Shown here one piece after another: positions 1 through 11,900 of a stretch of 58,359 bases of DNA (the stretch's first letter is position 1; the number at the start of each line of letters is the position of its first letter). The position numbers were made by a program, and so were the translations under genes. Below the pieces are notes generated by a model. The model did not search any database and was not told the DNA's origin. It saw only the letters and a program-made list of their open reading frames with translations. Origin of the DNA: an uncultured Microbulbifer sp. (GTDB lineage: Bacteria; Pseudomonadota; Gammaproteobacteria; Pseudomonadales; Cellvibrionaceae); NCBI RefSeq assembly GCF_947489355.1, contig NZ_CANLDD010000025.1:1-58359 (forward strand), read 5' to 3'.

Positions 1-389
1 AGCGCCGCGGTGGCTCCGCCATTGACGAGCGCACCACTCGGCACAGCGGGTATCAAGCGAGCATGAAGGTACGCAAGCGAATTGAGGAGGGTTTCGGTTG
101 GGGCAAAACCGTTGGCCTGATTCGCCAGGTAAAAGTCCGCGGGTTAGCGCGGGTCAGGGAGATATTTACCCTCACCTTTATCGGCTGGAATCTAACCCGA
201 ATAAGCAATTTACAAGGGGGATCCGCTTAATGGTCGGAGAAGCAGTAAAAATAGCGTTAAGGGGGCGTCTATTCAGTCAAATAGTGGATTAAAAACCCAT
301 CAAAATAGAAAAAAGCAACTTTTTCTCGAGTTTTTGAGCTTGCTAGCAAATGTATCCAAATAATACTCCCGAATTTCAACAGCCTGTTA
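1..389 (+). mobile_element. IS5-type insertion sequence, 3' remnant cut by window edge
   Basis: This is the 3' part of the same insertion sequence that is complete at 50797-52119. It holds the end of the transposase gene (to 230), a non-coding tail and a terminal repeat reading AATTTCAACAGCCTGTTA near 372-389. The same end occurs at the outer boundary of the other two copies. The 5' part lies outside the window, so whether the copy is intact cannot be told. Its non-coding tail differs from the full copy by scattered substitutions, so the two are related but not identical. Confidence 0.8.
3..230 (+). pseudogene. IS5-family transposase, C-terminal part (partial at window start)
   Basis: The reading frame from base 3 to the TAA at 230 encodes about 75 residues that match, nearly residue for residue, the C-terminus of the 361-residue transposase at 50955-52040. 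Shared landmarks are RRGGSAIDERTTRHSG, RIEEGFGWGKT and the final NLQRGSA. The block around the conserved Glu of RIEEGFGWGK is the usual third acidic residue region of IS5-type DDE transposases. The gene enters from outside the window. Partial is certain; pseudogene is only one possibility. Confidence 0.75.
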
Positions 390-451
390 GGTCTTAATTC
401 TCTAAACTGCTCGAAGCCTATACACTCCACCTTCAAATTAAAACTGCAAGT

Positions 452-712
452 TTATTGTGCAACGAACAAGTAAACCCACTGCCTCATAAATTGCTCGTTT
501 AGTATTCTACATTCTCGCATCTTTCTCAGGCGAGTACTGAGTCGATTCATTTTCGCTTGTATTTCATAACCCACAATTTGATTAAATTCAGTCCCTTTGG
601 AAAAGGATTGGCGGATAAAGACATTCATCATTTTATTACTAACAAGCTTGCATGAATCGTAAGAATCTGCGAAAAAGAAAACGGTATCCAACTTCCTTAC
701 TATCTTTATCAA
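452..712 (-). CDS. Small hypothetical protein, unrecognised, doubtful
   Basis: The 413 bases between the insertion-sequence end (389) and the large outer-membrane gene (stop at 804) contain one reading frame of 86 codons with a TTG start. The product is basic, with a cluster NRLSTRLRKMRECR near its C-terminus. I do not recognise it and see no good ribosome-binding site. It may be a fragment of a mobile-element protein. Nothing else is recognisable in 390-803, and I found no convincing terminator for the gene ending at 804. Confidence 0.2.
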   Translation of the reverse strand: MIKIVRKLDTVFFFADSYDSCKLVSNKMMNVFIRQSFSKGTEFNQIVGYEIQAKMNRLSTRLRKMRECRILNEQFMRQWVYLFVAQ

Positions 713-803
713 GCTCAGAAAGTTCCAGACTGATATTGAAGGTGATGGTTATAACCTTTGCTTTCAACTGTTTCTTGCCGGTCGCAGCTGTAAGACACCA
801 CCA

Positions 804-3800
804 TCACCACTTCCCGATCATATTCACAAACACCCCCTGGCTATCGTAATCCAGCTGGGTGAGGTCATCGGAGAAGTCGGTGAAGTTGTAGCCAACCCCC
901 AGTTTCAATTGCTCCCCCAGGTGCCGGTACAAACAGACAAGGGCACCGCTTCGGCTGTCCTGGGCATCGGGCAGGTCCAGCAGGCGCCCCTCGATCAGTA
1001 GATCCCAGCGGTTCACGAAGTGCCAGTCGGCGCGCAGCACATAGAGACTGGCGCGGCTGTCGAAAAACTCCGGGTCCTGTCTGTCGAGACTGAGCTGGCC
1101 GAGACGGTAGGCGTACTTGGCCCCCAGGGTCCAGCGGCGGGTGAGGTCGTAGCTGGCATCCGCGGAGAAGATATGGCTTTTCTGGATGAACTCCGCGGAG
1201 GTGTTCTGCACCGTGACCTGGTCCCGGGTCGGCACATTATAGAAATAGGTGTATTTCAGCAGGGTGTTGAGGCGGTCGTGATGCACCGGGCGATAGGCGT
1301 AGCCCATTACGGCTTCGGTAAATTTGCCATCGTAGAATTCCCCCTGGGAACTGCGGCTGTCGGCGTAATTGAGTTTACCCACCAAGCGCCAGTCGGGGTT
1401 GAGCTGATAGCTGAGGGTATTTTTCAGTAACCAGGTGTCCCGCTCGGATTCCGTCACGGTGGTTTCATCCAGTGCGGTTTCCATGGCATCGGTGCGGTAC
1501 TCGACTGCGGCGGCGAGGCGGATCGCCTCCAGGCTGTAGCCCATATTGAAACCCAGTGCATTGCGCTCGGTCTTGGCGCCGGTACGGGGATCTTCGAGGG
1601 TGCCCACCTCCAGGGTGGTGCCGTAGGTCCAGAGGTCGCTGGGGGCCAGGTCCACCCCCAGGGCGTGGGTCAGGCCGGTGGATACATCGCCGTGGCTGTA
1701 GCGCTCCTCGCCGTAAATACTGAGGCTGTCGGAGTAGCGGCTGCGGAGGCCGGTGCTCATATTGCCCTTGCGCGCCCGCACCCCGGTATCGCTGCGCTCG
1801 TTATCCAGGGTGTAATTCAGGTAGAGACTGGTCCTGTCGCTGACCAGAAAATCGGACCCCAGGCGCGCTGCCATGCCGGTATCGCCGCCGGAAATTTCAC
1901 TATCCAGGGCCAGGCGTTCACTAACCCGGTAGGCGCCGCCGACGCCGACACGGTTGTTGTCTTCGCGACTGCCGGTCACTTCCAGGGTGTTTTGCACAAA
2001 GCCGAAAGCGCTCCAGTCTTCTCCGGAATCGTAACGCGCCTCCACCGCCATATCGGTGCGTTCCCCCTGGGTCTGGGTGGCGGGAACCACTGTGGAGAAA
2101 TCTTCACGCTTGTCTGTGCGCACTCCGGAGCTGAGGCGCCAGCGATCATTGAGGCGGTAACCGAGCATCAGGTCCAGGGCATTGGTTTGCAACCCGAATT
2201 CCTCTTCCCTGCTGTCGGCCTTGAGGCCCATATCAAAGCGCTCACCCAGGGGCAGATTGACGCCGGCCCCATACTGCAGTGTATCGCCGCGCACAAACTG
2301 GCCGGGGCCGGAGAATCCGGCTTCGCGCTCCTGATGATAGAAGTTGGCCGAGCCGCGCAGCGTCTCGAAAAAGTCGCCCAGTTGCAGGCTGCCCTCCATC
2401 TTGGTCGCGCCTGCCCTGGCTTCGGGATCGAAGCTCTGTCCGTTATCAAAGCTGAAACCACCGTCCAGGGAACTGGTGCTGTCCAGGTTGCCCCCCGTGC
2501 TGTCCGCCACTCCGACTTTCAGCCAACTGCCGGCGCTCTTGCGCAGGGTGAGGTCAAGGCCCTGCAGGGTACTCTCGTTGCCCTCCTCGTCCTGCCGGGT
2601 GCCACTGATGCCCAGTCTTACATGATCGCCCAACCAATAGTGGGCACGGCCACCAAAGGCCAGGGTATCGATTTCCTCGAAACCGGGGGTGTATTCGTAA
2701 CGGGCCACCAGATACTGGGGGTTGCCGTTATAGGAGCCGTTCTGAATCAGCAGGTTATCGTTGGCCAGGGCGGACAGGGGCTTGTTCAGCAGCACCCGCC
2801 CCTGGATATAGTCGATATCGTAATCAATCACCGGAGAGAGATTTTTCACCCCCAGCACCAGGTCGGAATCCTTGTCCCTCACTTCGACGCGCAGCCGCTC
2901 GGAGCCGCTTAGAATATCCTGGTGGCGGAGGAAATACAGGGAACCGCCGGTACCGCGATAGTCATCGCGACCTGCGATGGTGCCGGGCTCCGCGCCAAAG
3001 GCATCCACCTGGAAGCGCTTTTCCCCAAAGCTGGTCACACCATCGCTTTCAAAATGGCCGTTGGCACCATAGAGGGCGCGGTCTATTTGCGCCAGTTCGT
3101 TATCGGCATAGGTCGCCTTGAAGTTGCCCCACAGGCCGTAGTCATCGTAATTGGAAAGCTTCAGATAAAATTTGCCGGAGGTGGGCGCGTCCTCCACCAC
3201 AGTGGCATCGTCGCCGAAGGTGGGATAGTAGAGGTCGCTGTCCAGGCGGCGAAACAGCGCATCGGGGGATTTTTCCATAAAGTTGGAAAACAGTTCGTCC
3301 ACTGGCCCTTCTTCGGTGTCGGCGCTGGCGGCAAGGCGCCAGCCTTGGCCGAAACCGCCGCTGGTGTAAAACGCCAGGCGCCCGTCGTAGCTGACAGCAT
3401 TGTCGTAGTGGGTTTCATCGCCGGTCACCAGTGCCGCCGGGCCATGGGTTTTGTCATAGCCGATGGTGAGGTCGGCGATCCCCACGCTAAACCAGTCATT
3501 GCGGGCAAATTCCAGGTCGCGCAAAAACAGTTCACCGTTGCCGCCCCCATCCAGGACCGCCACTTCCACTGTGTGGGTGCCCGGTGCGAAAATCTGCTCG
3601 GCGACAAACTGCCCCTGCTGATTGACCGGCACCGGGTTGCCTGCCAGCCATACGCTGTGTCCCGGTGGCACCTGGGCGCCGTTGACCAGCACGCTGTTGC
3701 CGTCCAGGGGGATGTTGCGCCGGGCCAGGCGGTTTTCGCCGTAGCCCACCAGCAGTTCCCGGGCAACATTCACTTCTTTGCTGGATGCTTCAATATTGTC

Positions 3801-5993
3801 CACCAGCCACAATGTCTGCTCGGCGGTTTCGTCGTAGCGGCCCTGTTGGTCGTATACCCGCAGCAGATAGTGCAGTTTTTTCAGCGGCGCCTGAAAGGCG
3901 CTGAATTCTGCCTGCCAGGCGCCCCGTCCATTGTGATCCAGAGGCACCACGGCAATAGGGGTATCGCGGGGGGACTGGTCCGCCTCGAACAGGCGCACCT
4001 CGGCCTGCTCAATAAAAGACGGATAATTGGTATAACTGCGAAAAAGAACCCGGTTATCCGCCATTTCGGTATCCGGGTCGTCCGCGTAGCGGATGCTGTT
4101 GGGCCAGGCGGTGACGTTCAGGCGCGGCTGCATGGTTTTGTTGTCGAAGCGGAACTGGATATTGGCATGGTCCAGGGCCACATCGGTACAGCGCTGCAGG
4201 TCGGCGGAATTTTTGTAGGGATCGAATTCCGGGCTGCCATCCACGGTGATGCGCATCAGGTTGAGCGCATAGGGATTGTTGGCCAGGGCCTCGCGCTTGA
4301 TGCGCTCGATTTGCAGGCGATCGCTGTCGGCCAGCACGGCCAGCTCATCGTAGAGCACCTGCACTTCCACCCGCGCATCGTCCAGTTGCACAAAACCGTT
4401 GCGCACCACATCGTCGGACTGCACATAACCGCGCCCTTCGAATTCTACCTGGGCGTCGTCGAGCCCGAGCTGCTCCTGTACCTGCGCCATGGCGCGGCGG
4501 GCGCGGGCGCGGGACAGGCCGATATCATCGCCATAGACCATGGCTTCGCGGCGCTCCATGCGCTGGTTATCGCTGTAGCCGATAAAGCTCAGACGCACAT
4601 TGGCTTTGCCGGCCACCTCGGCCATAACGCTGCGCATCCGCTGCAACTGGGTTGCGGCAAGCTCCGCGTCGCCATTGTGAAAGCGTATGGGCTGCAGCGG
4701 CCCCGAGGGGGACTCGTGGGCGATGGTGATGGTTTCCGCGGCCGCCGCCTCGGGGCAGGCCTGCACGCCGTCGGTCTGCATTTCCAGGGGGTCATCGTAC
4801 CAGAATTCCACTGCCACGCGGCGGTTTAGGGCGCGCCCCTTGGGGGTGTCGTTGGCGGTGATGGGCTGGCTGGCGCCCTTGCCGCTGTAGGTGACGGCAC
4901 TACCGGGCAACCCCAAACTATCGCGCACCGCCAGGGCCACCCGGCGGGCCTCCGCCAGTGACAGCGCCGCGGCGTCCCGGTAGCGCTGCGCAGGACCCTC
5001 CGGCAGTGGGGCCCCGTCCGTATGGCCGACAAAGTGCATCACCAGATTGTGCTTGTCCGCCAGATTGGCGCGCACCTCACGCAAGCGGCGCACAAAGCCG
5101 TCGGGCAGGTCCACCTGCCCCGGCGCCGGACGCAGGGGGGTGACCAGGTTTTTCATGCGCGCGCGCTGTTCGCTGCCGGCGGTGTAACTGAGTCTGCACA
5201 CGGTTTCCTGGCGGCACACCTGGACGCGGTTCAGTGCCAGCGCCTGGGTGCGGGCGCGTTCGGCCATGGCCACCTCGTCCAGGGCGTCATAGGTGATCCG
5301 TACCTGCACGCGGCGGTTCAGTTGCCGCCCCGCAGTGGTGATATTGTCGGCCACCGGTTCCCCATCGCCGCGGCCCTCAACCGCAATCATCTCCCCGGGC
5401 AGTTCCAACGCCTGCTGGAAAAAGTCCGCCACAAAGCGGGCGCGGGCCAGGGTAAATGCCTCCTTACTGTCGTATTCCGCTAGCAGTGCCTGGTCCAGGG
5501 GATCGGCATCCGTGTGGCCGATAAAGTACAGCTTGAAATTGGGCTGTTGACCCAACTCCTGCAAATTTTCCCGCAGTGATTCCACCGCACCGGCGGCGAC
5601 CCTATCGTCCACTCCGGTAAATGTCAGCGGCTGGATAACATCCTCCACCACGACCGGTTCCTCGGCTGCGATAAAGGCGCTGGCATCCTGTAGCCATTGA
5701 TTCGCGGGGGCGCGCAGCAACATCCCTTCGGTGTTACTGCCGATGGCTTTTTCCTCGAATGCTGCCGGGGGCTCCTCCACCTCCGGTGCCAGGCCGGGAA
5801 TTTTCTGCCACAGCTGCCACCAACTGGTTTCCGGCGCTTGCGCATCCGCGGCCTGGGCCTGTGCGGGCAGAACCAGGGCCAGGGCGATGGCCCTGACGAG
5901 ACAGCGATGCCGGCAGCGAAAAGTGCGGGCGTAGTGTTTTAGGCTGCTGATTACCCGGAACCTCATGATTTTATCGCGCATTGCAGAGGACAT
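804..5993 (-). CDS. Giant OmpA-domain outer-membrane beta-barrel protein
   Basis: A protein of about 1729 residues, probably outer-membrane. A basic N-terminus and hydrophobic stretch ending near AQAQAADA look like a signal peptide (about 1-50). Three OmpA-like segments follow: about 125-245 (IGHTDADPL), 265-410 (VGHTDGAPL) and 430-560 (IGYSDNQRM), each with an Arg-rich helix and an RRV-type strand. In other proteins such domains bind peptidoglycan. Residues about 600-900 look like beta-sandwich modules. From about 900 to the end, amphipathic strands alternate with short turns, ending in Trp as many barrels do. The ATG at 5993 overlaps the upstream stop by one base (TGATG), so the two giant genes are translationally coupled. 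A GTG three bases upstream is less likely. I infer that it anchors, secretes or presents the giant DUF11 protein. No exact family name is certain. Confidence 0.75.
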   Translation of the reverse strand: MSSAMRDKIMRFRVISSLKHYARTFRCRHRCLVRAIALALVLPAQAQAADAQAPETSWWQLWQKIPGLAPEVEEPPAAFEEKAIGSNTEGMLLRAPANQWLQDASAFIAAEEPVVVEDVIQPLTFTGVDDRVAAGAVESLRENLQELGQQPNFKLYFIGHTDADPLDQALLAEYDSKEAFTLARARFVADFFQQALELPGEMIAVEGRGDGEPVADNITTAGRQLNRRVQVRITYDALDEVAMAERARTQALALNRVQVCRQETVCRLSYTAGSEQRARMKNLVTPLRPAPGQVDLPDGFVRRLREVRANLADKHNLVMHFVGHTDGAPLPEGPAQRYRDAAALSLAEARRVALAVRDSLGLPGSAVTYSGKGASQPITANDTPKGRALNRRVAVEFWYDDPLEMQTDGVQACPEAAAAETITIAHESPSGPLQPIRFHNGDAELAATQLQRMRSVMAEVAGKANVRLSFIGYSDNQRMERREAMVYGDDIGLSRARARRAMAQVQEQLGLDDAQVEFEGRGYVQSDDVVRNGFVQLDDARVEVQVLYDELAVLADSDRLQIERIKREALANNPYALNLMRITVDGSPEFDPYKNSADLQRCTDVALDHANIQFRFDNKTMQPRLNVTAWPNSIRYADDPDTEMADNRVLFRSYTNYPSFIEQAEVRLFEADQSPRDTPIAVVPLDHNGRGAWQAEFSAFQAPLKKLHYLLRVYDQQGRYDETAEQTLWLVDNIEASSKEVNVARELLVGYGENRLARRNIPLDGNSVLVNGAQVPPGHSVWLAGNPVPVNQQGQFVAEQIFAPGTHTVEVAVLDGGGNGELFLRDLEFARNDWFSVGIADLTIGYDKTHGPAALVTGDETHYDNAVSYDGRLAFYTSGGFGQGWRLAASADTEEGPVDELFSNFMEKSPDALFRRLDSDLYYPTFGDDATVVEDAPTSGKFYLKLSNYDDYGLWGNFKATYADNELAQIDRALYGANGHFESDGVTSFGEKRFQVDAFGAEPGTIAGRDDYRGTGGSLYFLRHQDILSGSERLRVEVRDKDSDLVLGVKNLSPVIDYDIDYIQGRVLLNKPLSALANDNLLIQNGSYNGNPQYLVARYEYTPGFEEIDTLAFGGRAHYWLGDHVRLGISGTRQDEEGNESTLQGLDLTLRKSAGSWLKVGVADSTGGNLDSTSSLDGGFSFDNGQSFDPEARAGATKMEGSLQLGDFFETLRGSANFYHQEREAGFSGPGQFVRGDTLQYGAGVNLPLGERFDMGLKADSREEEFGLQTNALDLMLGYRLNDRWRLSSGVRTDKREDFSTVVPATQTQGERTDMAVEARYDSGEDWSAFGFVQNTLEVTGSREDNNRVGVGGAYRVSERLALDSEISGGDTGMAARLGSDFLVSDRTSLYLNYTLDNERSDTGVRARKGNMSTGLRSRYSDSLSIYGEERYSHGDVSTGLTHALGVDLAPSDLWTYGTTLEVGTLEDPRTGAKTERNALGFNMGYSLEAIRLAAAVEYRTDAMETALDETTVTESERDTWLLKNTLSYQLNPDWRLVGKLNYADSRSSQGEFYDGKFTEAVMGYAYRPVHHDRLNTLLKYTYFYNVPTRDQVTVQNTSAEFIQKSHIFSADASYDLTRRWTLGAKYAYRLGQLSLDRQDPEFFDSRASLYVLRADWHFVNRWDLLIEGRLLDLPDAQDSRSGALVCLYRHLGEQLKLGVGYNFTDFSDDLTQLDYDSQGVFVNMIGKW

Positions 5994-8900
5994 CACTGCA
6001 ATCCCCCCTTGCCGGGCGGCGCGCCGCGCCGCCAGAACACTTCGGTTTCAATAGTCAGTTCATAGTCCCCATGAGCGCGCGCCCAGGCATCGGCAATCTC
6101 CGCCTTGATGGCCTGAAGGCGCTCCTCCACCAGATCCGGCGCCTCATTTTCCGCCAGGTAGGACAGGCGCAATACCGAGGGGGCCTCGTTGAGTTTCTCC
6201 AGCAGCCGATCGATACGGGACCGCCACTGGGGGCGCAACCCGGTGCCTTCCGGCTCGAACACCGCCTCGGCCATATCCAAGCGCACCACCCGGTGCAAAC
6301 TGGCGCCGAAATTAAACCTCACCATCTTGCCCCGGGTCGCCCGCATCACCCGTGGATTTTCCGTGGTGAGACGATAGCCACTGGGCAGGCTGCGGTCGTC
6401 GAGCTTGAGCACAAAATTGGAACCGCGCTCGGCATTCGGCACCACCGCACAGGTGATGTGGAAACGCCCATAGGCGTCGGCGGTGGCATTGAGACCGGTG
6501 GCGCTCACCACCCGCGCGCCGGCCAGGCCGCCCTCGCCGGCATCCTGGTAACCATTCCTGTTTTTATCGTCGAACACTTTGCCGATCACATCGGTGCAGT
6601 CGAAGGTGGGGTCCGGCACCACGCGCACCGTGGCGGAGGCCTCGCCGGAGGCAAGCTGCCCGGAGAGCTGGTTGAACAGGCGCGCGCGGTTGATATATTT
6701 GCCTTCCCCCACACCGGAGCCCACCACCAGCAGCAGTTTCAGTTCGCGGGTCTGCTCCGCTTCCACGCGCAGGTCCGGCCAGATCAGCTGCAGGCCGTTC
6801 ATCACCGGCTCCACCGGCTCGCCGTCCAGGCGCGCCGAGCCGGCCACATACTTGAAGCCGGCGGGGAAGAAATCCACCAGCTGCAGGTCGGTGAGCGGTA
6901 TCGACAGGGTGTTGCCGAAGGTAATGGTGTAGGGCACCAGCTGGCTGCGGGTCACGTTCAGCAGCGCGGCGGTTTTGGTAATGGAGAGTGCGCCCTCCAA
7001 CTTCGGGTCCATGGGGATATGGTTGTTGAACAACTGGCTCTCCCCTGGAATCCGGTCGTCGTCCAGGGTCAGGCGCAGGTAGTAATCGGTGGCCGCATCC
7101 CGCGCTGCGATATCCAGGGGGGGCTGGGCCGCAGACAACTGTACTTCGCAGTGATCCACAGTGGCCGGTATCCGGTCGGCGCCGCTGCCGAGACAGGCGC
7201 CCGCGTCGAAGCCGGCGGTCTCGCCATGGGTCTGTGCCGGGATAATCAGGGATTCGCCGCCCACATAATTGTCATCGGCGACTTCCGCTTTAATCAGGTA
7301 ATCCGCATTGGCCGGACAAGCGGCATCGGCGAAATTGATATCGAACTTGTAGTAGCCGCCCGCACGGGTCACCTGGCCCTGCTGTTTATCGTCGTCGAAA
7401 CAGCGATCCGGCAGCGCCTGGCCGGAACTGGCGCGCAGCAGGGTCAGGGTGGCGCCGGCGATAGGCCGGCGCAGAACGGAGTTGTACACCACGCCATTGG
7501 GGGTAAGGGGCAGGTTGAGGTTTTGCGGGTTGGCGCCGGACGCTGCCACTATTTCGCTGATACGCTGCGGGCCATTGCTGAAGCCGGAGCTGGTATTGCC
7601 TAGGGAGGCGGTGTTCTCCCCGGCATCCGGGGCCCTGTAACGTATTTCGTAGCCGGGACCGCCGGCGCCGTTGGGCACCAGCCCCGGGAACTGGAAATAG
7701 CCCTTATCGTCGCTCTGCGCCGTCTCCAGCAGGGCGTCATTGAAATAGAGATCCACGCTCCAGTTCAACAGCAGGCGCTCGTGCGCATCCGCGCGCTGAT
7801 TGAAGTTCACATCGTGCCACAGGTAGCCGGCCAGGTTGGCGATACCCGGCGTGCCGCCCACATCGATGGCGACACTGGCCCGGTTGCTGGAGGGGGGATT
7901 ATTCCACTGCACCTCGGCGGTGTTGAGCACCCGGTAGCCGATGGCCAGGCTATCCGAGAGCCTGGCCTGAAAGCGCAGGCTGGCACTTTGGCCCGGGGGA
8001 AGGTCGCCATAAACCGTGGCGTAATCCGCACTGATCACCGTGCCACTCACACTGATGCCGTCAACCCGGCCGTTGAGCGTGGCGGAGTTTGCGATATAGC
8101 TGAGGACGCCGTCGCCGGCAGTGGCCAGGTCGTCGCTGATGTGCACCCGGGTCGCCGGCACAGCACCGATATTGGCGATGGTCACCCGGTATTCCAGGTC
8201 CGCGCCGGCCTCGGCGGCGCCACCGCCCACCACCGCCACTTCCTTGACGATGGACAGCAGCTGCGCATCGCCCACCACCACCTGGGTGGGTTGGGCACCG
8301 TTGGCGGGGTTGCCGTCCGCATCGGTGAGGGTCAAGGGCAGTTCCGCCGCGGTGACGCTGCCCTGATTGCTGATCACGGTACCGGTGGCGGTGCCGGTAT
8401 TGACCGTCACCTCGAAGGTCACTGTGGCGGTGCGGGCAGAGGTGATCACGCCGCTGTCGGCGGCTGGCAGCGGCGGTGTCAGATCGTCGGAGGAAACCGG
8501 CAGGCCGGATTCCAGCGGTGCGCTGCCGTTATCGGCCACGGCGATGCCGTTGAGCCGGGTGCTGCCGGCCATATAAGTGGTGTTGGCCGGGACCTGGTCT
8601 GTGAGCGTCACCCCGGTGGCGTCGACGCCGCCCAGATTGCCAATGGCAATGGTGTAGCGCAGTACATCACCGGGGTCCACGATTCCGGGAGACAAATTGT
8701 CCACGGCGATGGCCACGGTTTTGTGGGCGACCAGCAATGGCACATCACCGACAATATCGATGGTGGGGTCGTTGGGCACAGTGGTGGCGGGGTCGTCGGA
8801 GGGCACTTCAGTGAAGGGACCACTGCCCGTACCTTCGCCATTCACAAAGCCCTGGTTGGCAATAATGGTGCCGTCCCTGACATCGTTGATGGTGACATCA

Positions 8901-11900
8901 AAGGTGACCACCACTGCCGTTGCACCACCGGCAACCGCGCCGATAAAACCGGCTGCCTCGCCGGCGGTGTTGATACCCATACCGGCTTCCAGCGGCGAGG
9001 CTCCGCTGACGTCCGTGAGCGCCGCACCATTCAGGGTGGTGGAGCCGGCGACATAGGTGGTATTGGCCGGCACCTGGTCACGCAGCGTCGCATTGACACT
9101 ATGTTCGTCGCCGGTATTTTCCACCCGGAGGGTGTAGCGCAGGGTGTCCCCCACCATCAGCAGGTCCGCGTCGCCGGTCAAATCCGCCGAAGTTTTCTGC
9201 GCCAGCAGCAGTGGTCGGGACTCGATCACCACCCGGGTGGGGTCTTCATCCCCGGCCAGGTCGGGATCATCACTGCCGTTGATATTGGGATCGTCACTGT
9301 CGCGCAGCAACTGGCCGGGCAGCTGCACCCGGGCCTGGTTGAACACCTGGGTGCCACTGTCGATCACATCCGCCAGGGTTACCTGGTAGACCAGCTGGAG
9401 GCGATCACCGGCGCTGCCCGCCGCCGCCAGGTCCAGGCTGTTCACCTGCAGCAGGCCGCTGCCGTGGGTACCGCCGGCAGCATTGGTACCGCTGCTGTCA
9501 CTGCCCGCCGGCGCGGAAACAAGCTGCAGTGAACCCGGCCGGAACAGGGGCAGGCGGTTGAGACGACCGAGATCATCGGTGATTGCAATACCACTGACCG
9601 CGACACCGCTGAGGTTGGTGAGGGTAAGGGTGTAGCGCAAAATCTCCGCGGGGCTGGCCAGACTGGCGGGATTTTCTGCGCGGGTAATATTTTCCACCGT
9701 TTTATGGAAAGTCACCCTGGGCACCGAGGCGCTGACGGTAAAGCGATCCTCATGGTCGAGAACACCGGGGGTGCCATCGGTGGGCGCCGGGCGGATGTAC
9801 TGGCGCGCTTCCGGCATGGTGCTGTCCCAGCTGTGCCAGAGCGCCACGCCGGCAATATTGGTCAGGGTATCGCCATCGCGGGTATCCGCATCCAGATAGG
9901 CATCGTAGCGCAACAGCAGATGGTGATCCGCCGCCAGTATCGCCGCTGCACCCATGGCGGTGAAGCTGAGGGTACAACTGGCCGGATCGAAGGCGACGTT
10001 AAAATCGGTACCCGCGGTCAGTGTGGCAATTCCGTTGCCCGCGCCATCGGTAATCTGCGCGGCAAAGTTATCCGGTGGGGTCGCGCACAGGCCACCGGGC
10101 GTATTGTCCGGCAGCCTGTCGGTCACGCGCATATCCCAGGCGGGGCCTGTGCCGATATTGTGCAAGTCCAGGGTAAAGCGGCCGGGCAGGCCGGACTGTA
10201 GGCTCGCAGGTCCGGTTTTTGTGAGGGTAATCGCCGTGGGTTCCACCACTCCCATCGCCGGACTGGTATTGCCAGCACCGGTGCCCTGCCCCGCGGCCGG
10301 GTTGTCATTGTCGTAGTTGTAGCGGTAACTGGCGCTGTTGGTGAAGGTGAGGCCGTCCAGGTTGGGCGGATTGCTGTCGCGCAGGCGCAGGGTCACGTCG
10401 ATTGCCACCTGTTCCCCCGCCGGCACATCGATACCGCTGCCGGTATCGGCAATCACCAGTGCCGTGGCCGATCCACTATTTTCCGGAGTGAATGTATTGC
10501 TACCGGAAACTTTTGTCGCGCTGACAAATTCCAGCGCCGCCGCAGAGGCACCCAGGTCCATCAGTACACTGACATCGTGCAGGGCAGTGGGCTGCGGGGT
10601 TTCCGGGATGGTGATGCGGTAATTGAACGGCTCGCCGATCGAGGCGCTGGACTGGGTGTTGGCAATCGACAGCGGCGCCGCATTGGGGGTATTGAACTGC
10701 ACACTGACCGGCGCGGTGGGGCCATAGTCCTCGCGCATATCCGCGCTAACCGCGGTGGCGCCCAAGGAGGGCAGATTGTCATCGTCCAGGGAGTAATAGA
10801 CTTCCACGTAAGCGGCGTTTTGCAAATTCAGGCCCGCGCCCAGGTTGGCATCCGCCTGCACCCGGTACACCATCTGCAACGCCTGGCCCGGTTGAATGGC
10901 GTAACCGGTGCCCGCGGAAAAATCCCATACCGCCGCGCCGGTGGCGCTGTCGAAAGTGGGGGCAATCATCGGCGCTGCGGCGCCATTGACCAGAATGGAC
11001 TGCACATTGATACCGCTCTGGCGCAGACCGGCGGGGATGGTATCCCGGAACACCGGATCATAGGCCGGCGCCGAGCCGTTGTTGGTCAGGGTGATGGTGT
11101 AATCGACCATATCCCCCACGGCCAGGGTACTGCCATCCGCCGGGCTGGAACTGATACCCGCCACCAGTTCCGGCTGGCGCAAGTCCAGACTGTCGCTGTC
11201 ACTGCGGGTCTCGGAGCCGGTGGCGGACTCGAAGCCAAACTGCACCTGATTGGTCAGGGCCGTATTGTCGGCCGGCCAAGGGTGCACATCCCGGTTCAAC
11301 ACCCGCGCACGGTAGCGCAGCACAAAGTCATCGTTGGCCGCATTGTTGTCACCGCGGTTGCGCAGGTCCGCAATGCTCCAGCGGAGGGTGGTGGGCCCGG
11401 TGGCGGGGTCACCGCTCTGAATGGGCTCGACGATATCGCCATGCACAAAGGGCGCTGTGGCGGCGAAGGGTGCTGTGGTCACGCCGTTAATGGCCAGGGT
11501 GCCTTCGAACACCATGCCCCGCGGCAGGGTATCGACAATGGTCGCCCTGGGCGCGCTGCCTTCTGGCAGCGACAGGCGCAGCTGGTATTCCACCAGGTCG
11601 CCTACGCGCAGCTGTGGATCGCCGCTGCCGTAACTGTCATCGATACGGGTTTTGTTGATTGTGCTGTTATTGGCGGCGGTGCGCTGTGCGGCAATATTTT
11701 CCAGCACATAGTCGTTCAGGCCACCGACACCGTCGGCGCCATTGCGCTCGTGGGGACTGCTGTTGTCCTCGTTGAGGCTGGTCCACTCGATCCGGCTTGC
11801 GGCGGACAGGGTCGCCGAAGCCAATACGTTGTCTTGCACCACCGCATCGAACACCAGCTGGCTGTTGCCGCCGGCGGCGATATCCAGGTCACTGTTGCCG

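Noticed and set aside
1665..4829. Long plus-strand open frames (for example 1665-2912 and 2922-4829)
   Set aside because: They are antisense to the OmpA/barrel gene, have Gly/Ala/His-rich translations with no domain, and result from the GC-rich third positions of the real gene.
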